This document shows positions 1-4,989 of a DNA stretch of 9,039 nt, one piece after another (position 1 is the stretch's first letter; every line of letters starts with the position of its first letter). The DNA is from Candidatus Peribacteraceae bacterium (GTDB taxonomy: Bacteria > Patescibacteriota > Gracilibacteria > Peribacterales > Peribacteraceae). The notes below the pieces were generated by a model. That model saw only the letters and a program-made list of their open reading frames with translations. It searched no databases and was not told the origin of the DNA. The stretch is from assembly GCA_018061525.1 (NCBI GenBank), contig JAGOUB010000031.1:1-9039 (forward strand), read 5' to 3'. A program made the translations under genes and the position numbers.

Positions 1-1
1 C

Positions 2-1255
2 GTGAACGGCTACGCCGACGGCAGCTACGGCCCGCGCAAGCCGGTCAACCGCGCCGAGTTCCTCCAGCTGCTCTTCCGCGCCGCGCGCCTCAAGGAGTCC
101 GATGACCGCCTCTGCTTCTCCGATGTGCCCGCCAACGCCTGGTTTGAGGCCGCGGTCTGCACTGCCAAGGAGATGGGTATCGTTGGCGGCTATCCCGACG
201 GCACCTTCAAGCCCGCGCAGGAGGTCACCCGCGGCGAAGCGGCGAAGATGCTCTCGATGGCCTTCCAGCTGCCCGGTGCCGACTCGCTCGCGATGGGCAA
301 GTACACCGATGTCCCGTCGGATCGTTGGGATGCGCCGTACATCGCTCTCCTCATCCAGCGCGGCGTGCTGCCGCTGAGCGGCCAAGAGTCCGCCACCGCC
401 TTCCACTCTGACTGGGCGCTCACGCGCGGTGATGCGGCTCTCCTTCTCTGGAGCACGCTCCAGTCGCTCCAGCGCCTGCCGCTCCCGTCGTCGTCCTCTT
501 CCTCGCAGTCGTCTTCCGTTTCCACGTCCTCTGTCTCGTCGAGCACGTCGTCGCGCTCCTCTTCCAGCGTGGGCAGTCGCTCGTCGTCGTCCGCTGTCTC
601 CTCGTCTTCCACCGGCCCGACGATCGCGAACGTCACGGTGCCGTTCTCCATGGTCGGCACGGTCACGCGTCGCGAGGCCGCCGTCTATCGTTTCACACTC
701 TCGTCCGCCACCACCGTCTCCGTGACGGTGAAGAAGGGGCCCAATTCCATCGAGACTCCGGCCTGCCGTCTCTTCCGCCTGGGCAAGGACGGCATCTCCA
801 ACGAGTACTACCTCGGTACGCTCTCCGCCGGCAGCTGCCTCATCAAGGTCTCGCTCGCGGCCGCCGACTACCAGCTTGAAGTCTCGGCCGAGACCGAGAC
901 GGGCTTCACCGTCGACACCGCTACGGTAAAGGGCGACGGCAACGACGGCTTCCGCGAGGCGGTGCTCCTCAAGACCGGCACTCCCGCGCGCGGCGTGCTC
1001 GGCGACGCCGACTTCGGACAGTACTACAAGTTCACCGTCACGGAAGAGAAGGGCAAGGCCCTCACGGTCGAGCTCATCTCGAACACATTGATGCTCGGTT
1101 GCCTCATTTTCCCGGGCGATGACGTCGATCTGGCGAGTTTCTCCGGTCCGACTTGCAACGCTGAGTACGTTTTCCCGAAGGGGTCCTACATCGTCTGGGT
1201 GGGCCATCCCGAGGGTGACCTCAGTCGCGCATCCTTCAGCCTCGGCTTGCGCTGA
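2..1255 (+). CDS. SLH-domain surface protein with poly-Ser linker, 5' end missing
   Basis: This is the C-terminal 417 residues of an envelope protein; the reading frame is open at the window edge, so the true start lies to the left. Residues 1-30 are the second half of one S-layer-homology repeat (NGYADGSYGP, then NRAEF). Residues 39-90 are a full repeat (FSDVPANAWF, GGYPDGTFKP, TRGEAAKML), and 101-153 a third, more degenerate one. SLH repeats normally bind secondary cell-wall polymer or peptidoglycan, so the protein should be held at the surface. Residues 163-204 are an almost pure serine linker. Residues 208-296 and 314-417 are two beta-rich segments resembling pre-peptidase C-terminal (PPC-like) domains, each with a GT or GVLGD start, a YRF/YYKF core strand and a late aGSY/KGSY strand. 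Paired cysteines at 255/279 and 367/385 could form disulfides. Anchoring is well supported; the function of the C-terminal half is unknown. Confidence 0.9.
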   Translation: MNGYADGSYGPRKPVNRAEFLQLLFRAARLKESDDRLCFSDVPANAWFEAAVCTAKEMGIVGGYPDGTFKPAQEVTRGEAAKMLSMAFQLPGADSLAMGKYTDVPSDRWDAPYIALLIQRGVLPLSGQESATAFHSDWALTRGDAALLLWSTLQSLQRLPLPSSSSSSQSSSVSTSSVSSSTSSRSSSSVGSRSSSSAVSSSSTGPTIANVTVPFSMVGTVTRREAAVYRFTLSSATTVSVTVKKGPNSIETPACRLFRLGKDGISNEYYLGTLSAGSCLIKVSLAAADYQLEVSAETETGFTVDTATVKGDGNDGFREAVLLKTGTPARGVLGDADFGQYYKFTVTEEKGKALTVELISNTLMLGCLIFPGDDVDLASFSGPTCNAEYVFPKGSYIVWVGHPEGDLSRASFSLGLR

Positions 1256-1280
1256 ACGCCTCGTCGGCTTTTCTCGATCT

Positions 1281-1313
1281 GAATTGACGTACCGGTACAA
1301 CGGTACAAATTCG
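1281..1313. repeat. Tandem CGGTACAA pair with nested inverted repeat
   Basis: CGGTACAA occurs twice back to back at 1293-1308. The first copy overlaps a GTACCG/CGGTAC inverted repeat with a six-base loop, flanked on the outside by GAATT and AATTC. A TTGACG, close to a -35 box, sits at 1284-1289, but no good -10 box lies 16-18 bp from it. The element is in the AT-richer gap between the SLH gene and the lysine-rich gene. It may be a protein-binding site for either region; this is inference from the symmetry alone. Confidence 0.4.
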
Positions 1314-1359
1314 CATCGATAACGGCATCATAGTTTTAAAAGCGCGCACCGCGATTCAA

Positions 1360-1387
1360 TTCACAGCGCGCGCGTACGCCGTAGAAT
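1360..1387 (+). promoter_or_regulatory. Promoter of the lysine-rich small gene
   Basis: TTCACA (1360-1365) and TAGAAT (1382-1387) are separated by 16 bp and match the housekeeping sigma consensus well. Transcription would begin near 1394, giving a leader of about 29 nt that is rich in C and T and carries no Shine-Dalgarno sequence. The surrounding DNA is noticeably more AT-rich than the genes on either side. Confidence 0.6.
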
Positions 1388-1422
1388 TGAAACCGCTTTA
1401 CCAATTCTTTCCCCCTCCAAAG

Positions 1423-1515
1423 ATGGTTAAGAAGAAGACCGCGAAGAAGGCCGCCAAGAAGAAGGTCGTCAAGAAGAAGACGGCTGCCAAGAAGAAGAAG
1501 GCCAAGAAGAAGTAA
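1423..1515 (+). CDS. Lysine-rich 30-residue protein, histone-tail-like
   Basis: The 30-residue product starts MVKKKTAKKAAKKK and contains 18 lysines, all encoded by AAG. The rest is Ala, Val and Thr, and there are no acidic or aromatic residues. The composition resembles the Ala/Lys-rich tails of bacterial histone-H1-like and HU-tail proteins, so binding to DNA or RNA through charge is the obvious guess. It has no fold-forming domain of its own. Reality of the gene is supported by a promoter just upstream, an ATG start, a TAA stop and an intrinsic terminator 23 bp downstream, which make it a separate transcription unit. There is no Shine-Dalgarno sequence; the leader is a C/T-rich tract. Other options are a ribosome-associated or RNA-binding peptide, or a chance reading of an AAG-repeat tract, which the flanking signals make less likely. 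Confidence 0.72.
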   Translation: MVKKKTAKKAAKKKVVKKKTAAKKKKAKKK

Positions 1516-1537
1516 GCATTCTTCAGATCCTTACGTG

Positions 1538-1564
1538 ACGCCGGCGCGCAAGCGACGGCGTTTT
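1538..1564 (+). terminator. Intrinsic terminator with GCAA loop
   Basis: ACGCCG (1538-1543) pairs with CGGCGT (1556-1561). Inside are a G-A mismatch, a CGC/GCG stem and a GCAA tetraloop of the stable GNRA type. The T of the outer stem runs into TTT (1562-1564). It closes the lysine-rich gene's transcript and separates it from the lipid genes. The U tract is short. Confidence 0.65.
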
Positions 1565-1592
1565 CGTGTCCCGCGATTTCGCGACGCGGAGG

Positions 1593-1601
1593 TGGTACAA
1601 T
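1593..1601 (+). promoter_or_regulatory. Extended -10 promoter, leaderless start at 1609
   Basis: TGG followed by TACAAT forms an extended -10 element (TGN plus hexamer). Only seven bases separate the hexamer from the ATG at 1609, so transcription should start at or within a base of the start codon. No convincing -35 box is visible, which is usual for extended -10 promoters. Confidence 0.6.
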
Positions 1602-1608
1602 CGGCCTG

Positions 1609-2235
1609 ATGGCTATCGACGTCCGCGCCTACAACATCTACTCCGAACAGGAGGCGCCCTACATGCGCTGGTTCCAGCACGTGCGCGAGAAGATCTTTGC
1701 GCCGTTCCTGCGCTTGTGCCAGTGGCTCGGAGTCGGGCCGTTCACGCTCTCGCTCCTCAGCCTCTTCAGCATGGTGCTCCTGCCGGTCGGCCTCCACCAA
1801 GGGCGGCCGGTGCTGGTGCTGCTCGCCTTCGTGCTCCACATGTTCTTCGACGGCACCGACGGTGCGCTGGCCCGCCGCCTGGGGCAGACCTCGGTGCGCG
1901 GCGCGTACGTGGACGTGGTTGTCGACCACCTCGCGCTCATCATCACCGTGCTCTCGCTCCAGTGGTTCGGCATCGGCAGCCCCTTCTGGGTGATGCTCTA
2001 CGCCGCCAGCTACCTGCTGCTGGTGGTGCACCTGCTCATCCTCAACATCCGCGGCACGCCGCCCTCCATCCCTGTCATCCGCAGTCGCTACCTGATGTTC
2101 CTCGCCGTGGTGCTCCTGCAGTTCGGCGTCTTGGAGATCGGTTGGTTCGAACTCTTCTTCCAGGTGGCCGGCATCTACCACGGCGGCATCATGATCACGT
2201 ACTTCTTCCTACTCGGATGGAGCCTGCCCTCCTGA
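1609..2235 (+). CDS. CDP-alcohol phosphatidyltransferase family membrane enzyme
   Basis: The 208-residue integral membrane protein carries the full family signature DG(x2)AR(x8)G(x3)D(x3)D: D84-G85, A88-R89, G98, D102 and D106. The conserved aspartates bind metal ions and the CDP-activated lipid or alcohol in this family (PF01066). The enzymes transfer a phosphoalcohol from a CDP donor to an acceptor hydroxyl with release of CMP, typically making phospholipid head groups. About six hydrophobic segments are visible (near 44-60, 66-81, 105-119, 127-146, 160-175 and 178-203). The exact acceptor (glycerol phosphate, serine, inositol phosphate or other) cannot be read from the sequence. The ATG at 1609 is chosen because a -10 box ends seven bases before it. 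The last 19 bases overlap the CarS-like gene, implying translational coupling and a shared role. Confidence 0.88.
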   Translation: MAIDVRAYNIYSEQEAPYMRWFQHVREKIFAPFLRLCQWLGVGPFTLSLLSLFSMVLLPVGLHQGRPVLVLLAFVLHMFFDGTDGALARRLGQTSVRGAYVDVVVDHLALIITVLSLQWFGIGSPFWVMLYAASYLLLVVHLLILNIRGTPPSIPVIRSRYLMFLAVVLLQFGVLEIGWFELFFQVAGIYHGGIMITYFFLLGWSLPS

Positions 2236-2732
2236 TCGTCGCGGCGGCGATCGTCGCCTACGGCCCGGCCTACATCGCCAACATGGCACCGCCGTTGGCC
2301 AAGTCGCTGCGCCTGCCCGGAGCTAAGCCCATCTGGCCGCGCCGTCTCGGCACGCACAAAACCTACCGCGGCCTATTCAGCGGCATCGGTGCGGGCGCCG
2401 TTACAGGTGCGGTCCTCCACTGGCTCCACCTCGGCTGGTACGGCACACACGACGCCGGCGAATCGGCTGCGGCCGGCGCCCTCATTGGGTTAGCGGCGAT
2501 GGTCGGTGACGCCCTCAAGTCTGCCGCCAAGCGCGCGGTGGGCGTGCCCGCGGGCCAGCCGTTCGTGCCGTGGGACCAGATCGACTTCATCATCGGTGCG
2601 TCGCTGCTGGTGCTCCCGCTCGGCATCGCCGGCTGGCCGGAGGCATTGGCTGCGTTGCTCATCACGCCCGTCCTGCATTTGCTCGTGAACGTGGGCGCGT
2701 ACCTCGTGGGCCTCAAAGAGGTGTGGTGGTGA
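2217..2732 (+). CDS. carS: CarS-like CDP-alcohol synthase (DUF46)
   Basis: The 171-residue membrane protein resembles CDP-archaeol synthase (CarS, PF01864), which activates a lipid phosphate with CTP to give a CDP-lipid and pyrophosphate. Family features are visible in order: N22-M-A-P-P in the first helix, G45-T-H-K-T followed by R51-G-L-F-S-G, G97-D98-x2-K101-S102-x2-K105-R106, and P118-W-D120-Q-I-D123-F. Length is close to archaeal CarS. The start is the ATG at 2217, inside the end of the phosphatidyltransferase gene; the longer open frame upstream overlaps that gene entirely and is out of register with it. A CDP-lipid made here could be the donor for the overlapping gene's enzyme, which is the order used in archaea (established for those families; inferred here). 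Bacterial DUF46 proteins may use other isoprenoid or diacyl lipids, so the substrate is open. Confidence 0.8.
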   Translation: MEPALLIVAAAIVAYGPAYIANMAPPLAKSLRLPGAKPIWPRRLGTHKTYRGLFSGIGAGAVTGAVLHWLHLGWYGTHDAGESAAAGALIGLAAMVGDALKSAAKRAVGVPAGQPFVPWDQIDFIIGASLLVLPLGIAGWPEALAALLITPVLHLLVNVGAYLVGLKEVWW

Positions 2733-2749
2733 GCGCTCAGTTCGCGCTC
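2731..2749. terminator. Hairpin across two convergent stop codons
   Basis: GAGCGC (2731-2736) and GCGCTC (2744-2749) form a perfect 6-bp stem with a seven-base loop. It overlaps the stop of the CarS-like gene and the stop of the minus-strand membrane protein, whose coding ends are four bases apart. No U tract follows on either strand, so termination strength is doubtful. Confidence 0.3.
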
Positions 2750-2913
2750 GAGGTTCCGCCGCCGAGGTTCAGTTCGATGGTTCCGCCGTTGCCGTTGGTA
2801 TCGGGCGTCGGCTCGGCCACGTTGCGGAGCATCACGTAGGCCAGGCCCACGATGACGATGATGGCGACGATGGCCACAAGGGCGGTCATGCCGCCGGAGT
2901 CACTATTCTGCAT
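2737..2913 (-). CDS. Small single-pass membrane protein, 58 residues
   Basis: Reading down from 2913 gives a 58-residue protein with a short polar start (MQNSDSGG), one strongly hydrophobic segment at about residues 9-29 (ALVAIVAIIVIVGLAYVML) and a polar tail rich in Gly and Asn that contains IELNLGGG. I do not recognise a named family; small membrane proteins with this plan (one helix, then an I-x-L/V-N-L glycine tail) are common in bacteria. The start is the ATG preceded by a pyrimidine-rich leader with CATACT at 2930-2935 as a possible -10 box. It lies 66 bases downstream of the broken tRNA-Arg copy on the same strand and could also be reached by tRNA transcription. It ends four bases from the convergent CarS-like gene. 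Confidence 0.7.
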   Translation of the reverse strand: MQNSDSGGMTALVAIVAIIVIVGLAYVMLRNVAEPTPDTNGNGGTIELNLGGGTSSAN

Positions 2914-2929
2914 AGGAAAAAGGGGAGGG

Positions 2930-2935
2930 AGTATG
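2930..2935 (-). promoter_or_regulatory. Possible -10 box for the small membrane protein
   Basis: CATACT on the minus strand is followed by 16 bases, nearly all C and T, and then the ATG at 2913. This predicts a leader of roughly 10 nt. No clear -35 box is seen, so confidence is low. Confidence 0.35.
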
Positions 2936-2979
2936 CCTCCTGAGACGCTGCCTCCGGAATCTTCTTACCGATGAGTGGA

Positions 2980-3100
2980 TGGTGCGGCCGGCAGGAGTTG
3001 AACCCACGACCCCCTGGTTCGAAGCCAGGTGCGGCTCCGCCGCAAGCTTTTTATAGCGCGCTCGGCAAAGCCTCGCGCGGCCCAACTGAGCTACGGCCTC
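2980..3100 (-). pseudogene. tRNA-Arg(UCG) copy disrupted by a D-arm insertion
   Basis: This is a second copy of the tRNA-Arg that lies 22 bases away. The T arm, variable region, anticodon arm (loop CTTCGAA, anticodon UCG), 3' acceptor strand and CCA match the intact gene with one difference over 52 bases, in the T loop. The first 17 bases of the D-arm and acceptor side (3082-3098) also match. Between them, six bases that include the 3' side of the D stem are replaced by 50 bases. The 5' acceptor strand reads GAGGCCG instead of GCGGCCG, leaving an A-G mismatch at pair 2-71. Simple removal of the insert does not restore the intact D arm, so a normal spliced intron is unlikely. I read it as a tandem duplicate that was later interrupted. 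Confidence 0.65.
3032..3081 (-). other. 50-nt insert with two hairpins inside the tRNA copy
   Basis: On the minus strand the insert folds into two stems. The first has CGCGC/GCGCG closing a tandem G-A/A-G step, GGC/GCC and a TTT loop. After TATAAAAAGCTT comes GCGGC-GGA-GCCGC, which extends one base into the tRNA sequence. On the plus strand the second stem followed by AAGC and TTTTT looks like an intrinsic terminator. I see no second copy of the insert in this window. Confidence 0.55.
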
Positions 3101-3122
3101 CGATGCCTGTTGCTGATGTTGA

Positions 3123-3199
3123 TGGTGCGGCCGGCAGGAATTGAACCCACGACCCCCTGGTTCGAAGCCAGGTGCTCTATCCAACTGAGCTACGGCCGC
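3123..3199 (-). tRNA. tRNA-Arg (anticodon UCG)
   Basis: The 77-base gene has a seven-pair acceptor stem GCGGCCG/CGGCCGC, discriminator A and encoded CCA. It has a D arm GCTC-AGTTGGATA-GAGC, anticodon stem CCTGG/CCAGG with loop CTTCGAA (anticodon TCG, at 3163-3165 on the plus strand), and a T arm GTGGG-TTCAATT-CCTGC. All arms pair well. It reads CGA codons and, if modified, other CGN codons. A TATACT box sits just upstream at 3209-3214. It appears to be the functional parent of the interrupted copy downstream. Confidence 0.95.
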
Positions 3200-3208
3200 A
3201 CTAAAGCC

Positions 3209-3214
3209 AGTATA
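3209..3214 (-). promoter_or_regulatory. -10 box of tRNA-Arg
   Basis: TATACT on the minus strand ends nine bases before the mature tRNA 5' end, so the primary transcript would have only a few extra bases. It lies just past the TAA of the upstream monooxygenase-like gene. The -35 position has no clear match. Confidence 0.5.
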
Positions 3215-3221
3215 CAGTTTT

Positions 3222-3512
3222 TTAAGCCACCGTTCCGGCCCAAAAGGTTGGCTCGCCGAGCATACCGCCGTCTTCCTTGCTCTTCACCTTGTCCTTGAAT
3301 TCCGGGCTGCCGTGCAGCGCGCCGAAATCGTTCCATTCCTTCTCGGACGGCCAGAGGTTGATGACCGCGACGTCGGTCGGGTCGCCGTCCACCTCCACGA
3401 TGTGGGTGCCGAGGCAGCCAGCCCGCGCAAAGAGCAGTGCGGCGTTCATGTCGAAGGCCGCGCGCTAGGCGGCGTAATCTCGGACCTTGTGGCGGACGCA
3501 GGTGAGGTACAT
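3222..3512 (-). pseudogene. Small ABM-like (dimeric alpha-beta barrel) gene with in-frame TAG
   Basis: Reading down from the ATG at 3512 gives MYLTCVRHKVRDYAA, then TAG (plus-strand positions 3465-3467), then RAAFDMNAALLFARAG and on in the same frame to a TAA at 3222, 96 codons in all. The pattern HKVxDYxxWxxxFD is typical of short antibiotic-biosynthesis-monooxygenase-like or related ferredoxin-fold proteins, and the TAG sits where Trp is expected; TGG to TAG is a single change. The remainder (GTHIVEVDGDP, VAVINLWPS, EKEWNDF, GSPEFKDK) is intact and looks conserved. Translation could restart at the ATG at 3449 to give 75 residues lacking the first strand. A -10-like TAGACT lies six bases before the 3512 start, supporting that as the original start. 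It could be a recent pseudogene, a sequence error or a readthrough gene. Confidence 0.68.
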
Positions 3513-3518
3513 GGCCGG

Positions 3519-3557
3519 AGTCTACACCTCCCCTTGGAGCGGGGCTTTTGCTAGCAT
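3519..3557. promoter_or_regulatory. Divergent leaderless promoter pair
   Basis: On the minus strand TAGACT (3519-3524) ends six bases before the ATG at 3512. On the plus strand an extended -10, TGC plus TAGCAT (3552-3557), ends six bases before the ATG at 3564. Both spacings predict transcription starting at the start codon. The two start codons are only about 50 bp apart, so the two promoters share their upstream DNA. Confidence 0.5.
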
Positions 3558-3563
3558 TGGACC

Positions 3564-3962
3564 ATGCGTATCGACGAGGACGACGATCTCCTGCCTAGCC
3601 TCTCCAGCGCCGAGTACTTCGCCAACGCCGACCACGGCAAGCAGAAGCACTTGGAACAAAAGGCCGCGGCCAAGGGCCAGCTGCTGCAGCTCAAGCGCGA
3701 AGCGCTGCGCGGCCAGATCGGCAAGGGCGACCTGAAGAGCGCCGAACAGCGCGAGCACGACGAGAAAGAGGCTACCGACCGTGCGGCAGAGGAGAAGAGT
3801 GCGAACCCCACGGCCGGCACCAAGTCCACCGCCCAAGAAGCCAAAGACCAGGTTCTGGAGGCCCAGGACGTCCAAACCTCGGATCAGCTGGTTCAGGACG
3901 CTAAACGGACTGCCGCTGTCGAAAAGGCTGCCGGACAGGAATATCAGCAGGATCTGGGTTGA
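3564..3962 (+). CDS. Charged, helix-rich hypothetical protein
   Basis: I do not recognise this 132-residue protein. It begins with an acidic stretch (MRIDEDDDLLP) and a short SSAEYF motif. From about residue 25 it is almost entirely Lys, Glu, Gln, Ala, Asp and Arg, as expected for long helices or a disordered chain, with a Pro/Gly/Thr break near 82-87. It has no cysteine, tryptophan, signal peptide or membrane segment, so it should be cytosolic. The ATG at 3564 is set by an extended -10 box six bases upstream, which predicts a leaderless message. The stop is followed at once by the tRNA-Gln promoter. An adaptor or nucleic-acid-associated role is possible but nothing in the sequence shows it. 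Confidence 0.72.
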   Translation: MRIDEDDDLLPSLSSAEYFANADHGKQKHLEQKAAAKGQLLQLKREALRGQIGKGDLKSAEQREHDEKEATDRAAEEKSANPTAGTKSTAQEAKDQVLEAQDVQTSDQLVQDAKRTAAVEKAAGQEYQQDLG

Positions 3963-3965
3963 GCC

Positions 3966-3994
3966 TTGGCGGCGTGAAGCGCGCTTGCTACCAT
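3966..3994 (+). promoter_or_regulatory. Promoter of tRNA-Gln with leader hairpin
   Basis: TTGGCG (3966-3971), a 17-bp spacer and TACCAT (3989-3994) preceded by TGC form a good housekeeping promoter that begins just after the preceding stop codon. The leader (start near 4001) overlaps a stem CGGGC-TTGCC-GCCCG at 3998-4012 followed by GTTTCC. That stem may serve as a processing signal or as a weak terminator of the upstream gene. Confidence 0.6.
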
Positions 3995-4038
3995 CCTCGG
4001 GCTTGCCGCCCGGTTTCCGTGTCGGCAGCGCAACCTGT

Positions 4039-4113
4039 TGGGGAGTCGCCAAGTGGTAAGGCAACCGCCTCTGGAGCGGTCATACGGGGGTTCGAATCCC
4101 TCCTCCCCAGCCA
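4039..4113 (+). tRNA. tRNA-Gln (anticodon CUG)
   Basis: The 75-base gene has acceptor strands TGGGGAG/CTCCCCA, with the U1-A72 pair and discriminator G typical of bacterial tRNA-Gln, and an encoded CCA. The D arm is GCC...GGC, the anticodon stem ACCGC/GCGGT with loop CTCTGGA gives anticodon CTG (4071-4073), and the T arm is GGGGG-TTCGAAT-CCCTC with one G-U pair. It reads CAG codons. Confidence 0.95.
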
Positions 4114-4187
4114 GTCTACAAACACGCACACCTTCATAGGTCCATCTCTGATCCTTTCTGCGCCCCCTGCTTTGGGAGCGGTCAGGC

Positions 4188-4214
4188 TGGTACCCTCTTA
4201 ACGCACTTGGTGCG
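4188..4214 (+). promoter_or_regulatory. Possible extended -10 and leader hairpin of the UbiA gene
   Basis: TGG plus TACCCT (4191-4196) resembles an extended -10 element and puts the start near 4203. The remaining leader is nearly all a perfect hairpin, CGCAC-TTG-GTGCG (4202-4214), ending five bases before the ATG at 4220. No Shine-Dalgarno sequence is present. The hairpin could limit ribosome access or protect the 5' end. Confidence 0.4.
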
Positions 4215-4219
4215 CCCGC

Positions 4220-4987
4220 ATGCCCCTCCTCCTCGACTACCTCGCCCTCCTCCGCCTCCGCTACCACCTGCCCTTCAGCACGGTGGTTGTCACGGCGTTC
4301 GTGTTCGGCACGCTCCCGCCCGCTATCACCGCGCTGCGGCTGGCCGCGCTCTTCTTCTCGTTCTGCCTCTGTCTCTACGGCGCGCTCTACACCATCAATG
4401 GCATCGCCGATCGTAAGCTCGATGCCATCCACCCGCGCAAGAAAGACCGCCCCCTCGCTGCCGGACGCATCAGCCCGCAGGCGGCCTGGATCTTCGTCGC
4501 GCTCCTGCTCATCACCGCCTTCACCACCGCTTGGCTCTGGTTCGGACCGCGCGTGCTGGCCCTCTACGTGCTCTTCGTGACGGTAAACCTGGTCTACAGC
4601 TACGTGATCAAACGCATCCCGTACGTGGAGATCGTCGGCAACGCCATTACGCACCCGCTGCGCATGTTGCTGGGCGTGGCGATCGGCGCCGGCACGATCC
4701 TACCGCTGCTGGTCTCGGCGTACTTCTTCCTCTCCATTGGCTTCTCGGCCATGCGCCGCGTGCTGGAGAAAGAGAACGGCGAGAAGGCCGGCCGCCCGGT
4801 GTTGCGCCTCTACACCCTGCACGACCTGCGGCTGGTGAATGTCATCGTCTCGGTGGCATTACTGCTCCATCTCTTCGTCGCCTGGCCCGTGGAGAACGGC
4901 TGGTTCGTGTTGTTCTTTGTGGCGCACGTCATCGTGGCGTTCATCGCACCCGAGAGCCGCGTCGTGCGTTGGGTCGTCGGTGGTTGA
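4220..4987 (+). CDS. UbiA-family polyprenyl transferase
   Basis: The 255-residue polytopic membrane protein belongs to the UbiA superfamily (PF01040). The first metal-binding motif is N60-x3-D64-x3-D68, followed by HPRKKDRPLAAG. The second region reads YSYVIKRIPYVE (from Y126), with E137 in place of the common Asp, then THPLRMLLG. The third loop has MRRVLEKENG and RPVLRLYT. About eight hydrophobic segments are visible. The HPxKxxRPxAxG and LRxLxG features resemble decaprenyl-phosphate phosphoribosyltransferase-like members, which move a phosphoribosyl group onto a polyprenyl phosphate. Archaeal geranylgeranylglyceryl-phosphate prenyltransferase is in the same superfamily and cannot be excluded. 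The gene follows tRNA-Gln and ends two bases from the convergent metalloprotease-like gene. No longer start is plausible because the tRNA lies upstream. Confidence 0.85.
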   Translation: MPLLLDYLALLRLRYHLPFSTVVVTAFVFGTLPPAITALRLAALFFSFCLCLYGALYTINGIADRKLDAIHPRKKDRPLAAGRISPQAAWIFVALLLITAFTTAWLWFGPRVLALYVLFVTVNLVYSYVIKRIPYVEIVGNAITHPLRMLLGVAIGAGTILPLLVSAYFFLSIGFSAMRRVLEKENGEKAGRPVLRLYTLHDLRLVNVIVSVALLLHLFVAWPVENGWFVLFFVAHVIVAFIAPESRVVRWVVGG

Positions 4988-4989
4988 TC

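Noticed and set aside
490..612. Ser-codon tract as a microsatellite or CRISPR-like repeat
   Set aside because: The TCG/TCC/TCT codons are mixed and encode a poly-Ser linker between structured domains. No spacer-repeat periodicity exists, and none was found elsewhere in the window.
1256..1275. Terminator after the SLH gene
   Set aside because: The only candidate is a three-pair GCC...GGC stem before TTTTC, too weak to call.
1566..2216. N-terminal extension of the CarS-like frame
   Set aside because: The extension is out of frame over the phosphatidyltransferase gene and reads as Arg/Pro/Ala-rich shadow sequence; CarS similarity begins right after the ATG at 2217.
1609..2732. Archaeal origin of the window because of CarS
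   Set aside because: CarS/DUF46 proteins also occur in bacteria. The SLH, DoxX and MliC families, lipobox and sigma70-like promoters here are bacterial in character.
2980..3100. Self-splicing or enzymatic tRNA intron
   Set aside because: The insert is too short for a group I intron, lies in the D arm, and no single excision restores the intact D stem. The acceptor stem also has a mismatch.
2903..3298. Protein-like frames over the tRNA region on both strands
   Set aside because: They are translations of the two tRNA-Arg copies, giving the repeated PAGIEPTTP / GFEPGGRG-type artefact that is often annotated as a protein by mistake.
3465..3467. Alternative genetic code (UGA or UAG reassigned)
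   Set aside because: TGA ends ten of thirteen coding frames at the expected lengths, which excludes UGA recoding of the Gracilibacteria type. Only one internal TAG was seen, in one damaged gene.
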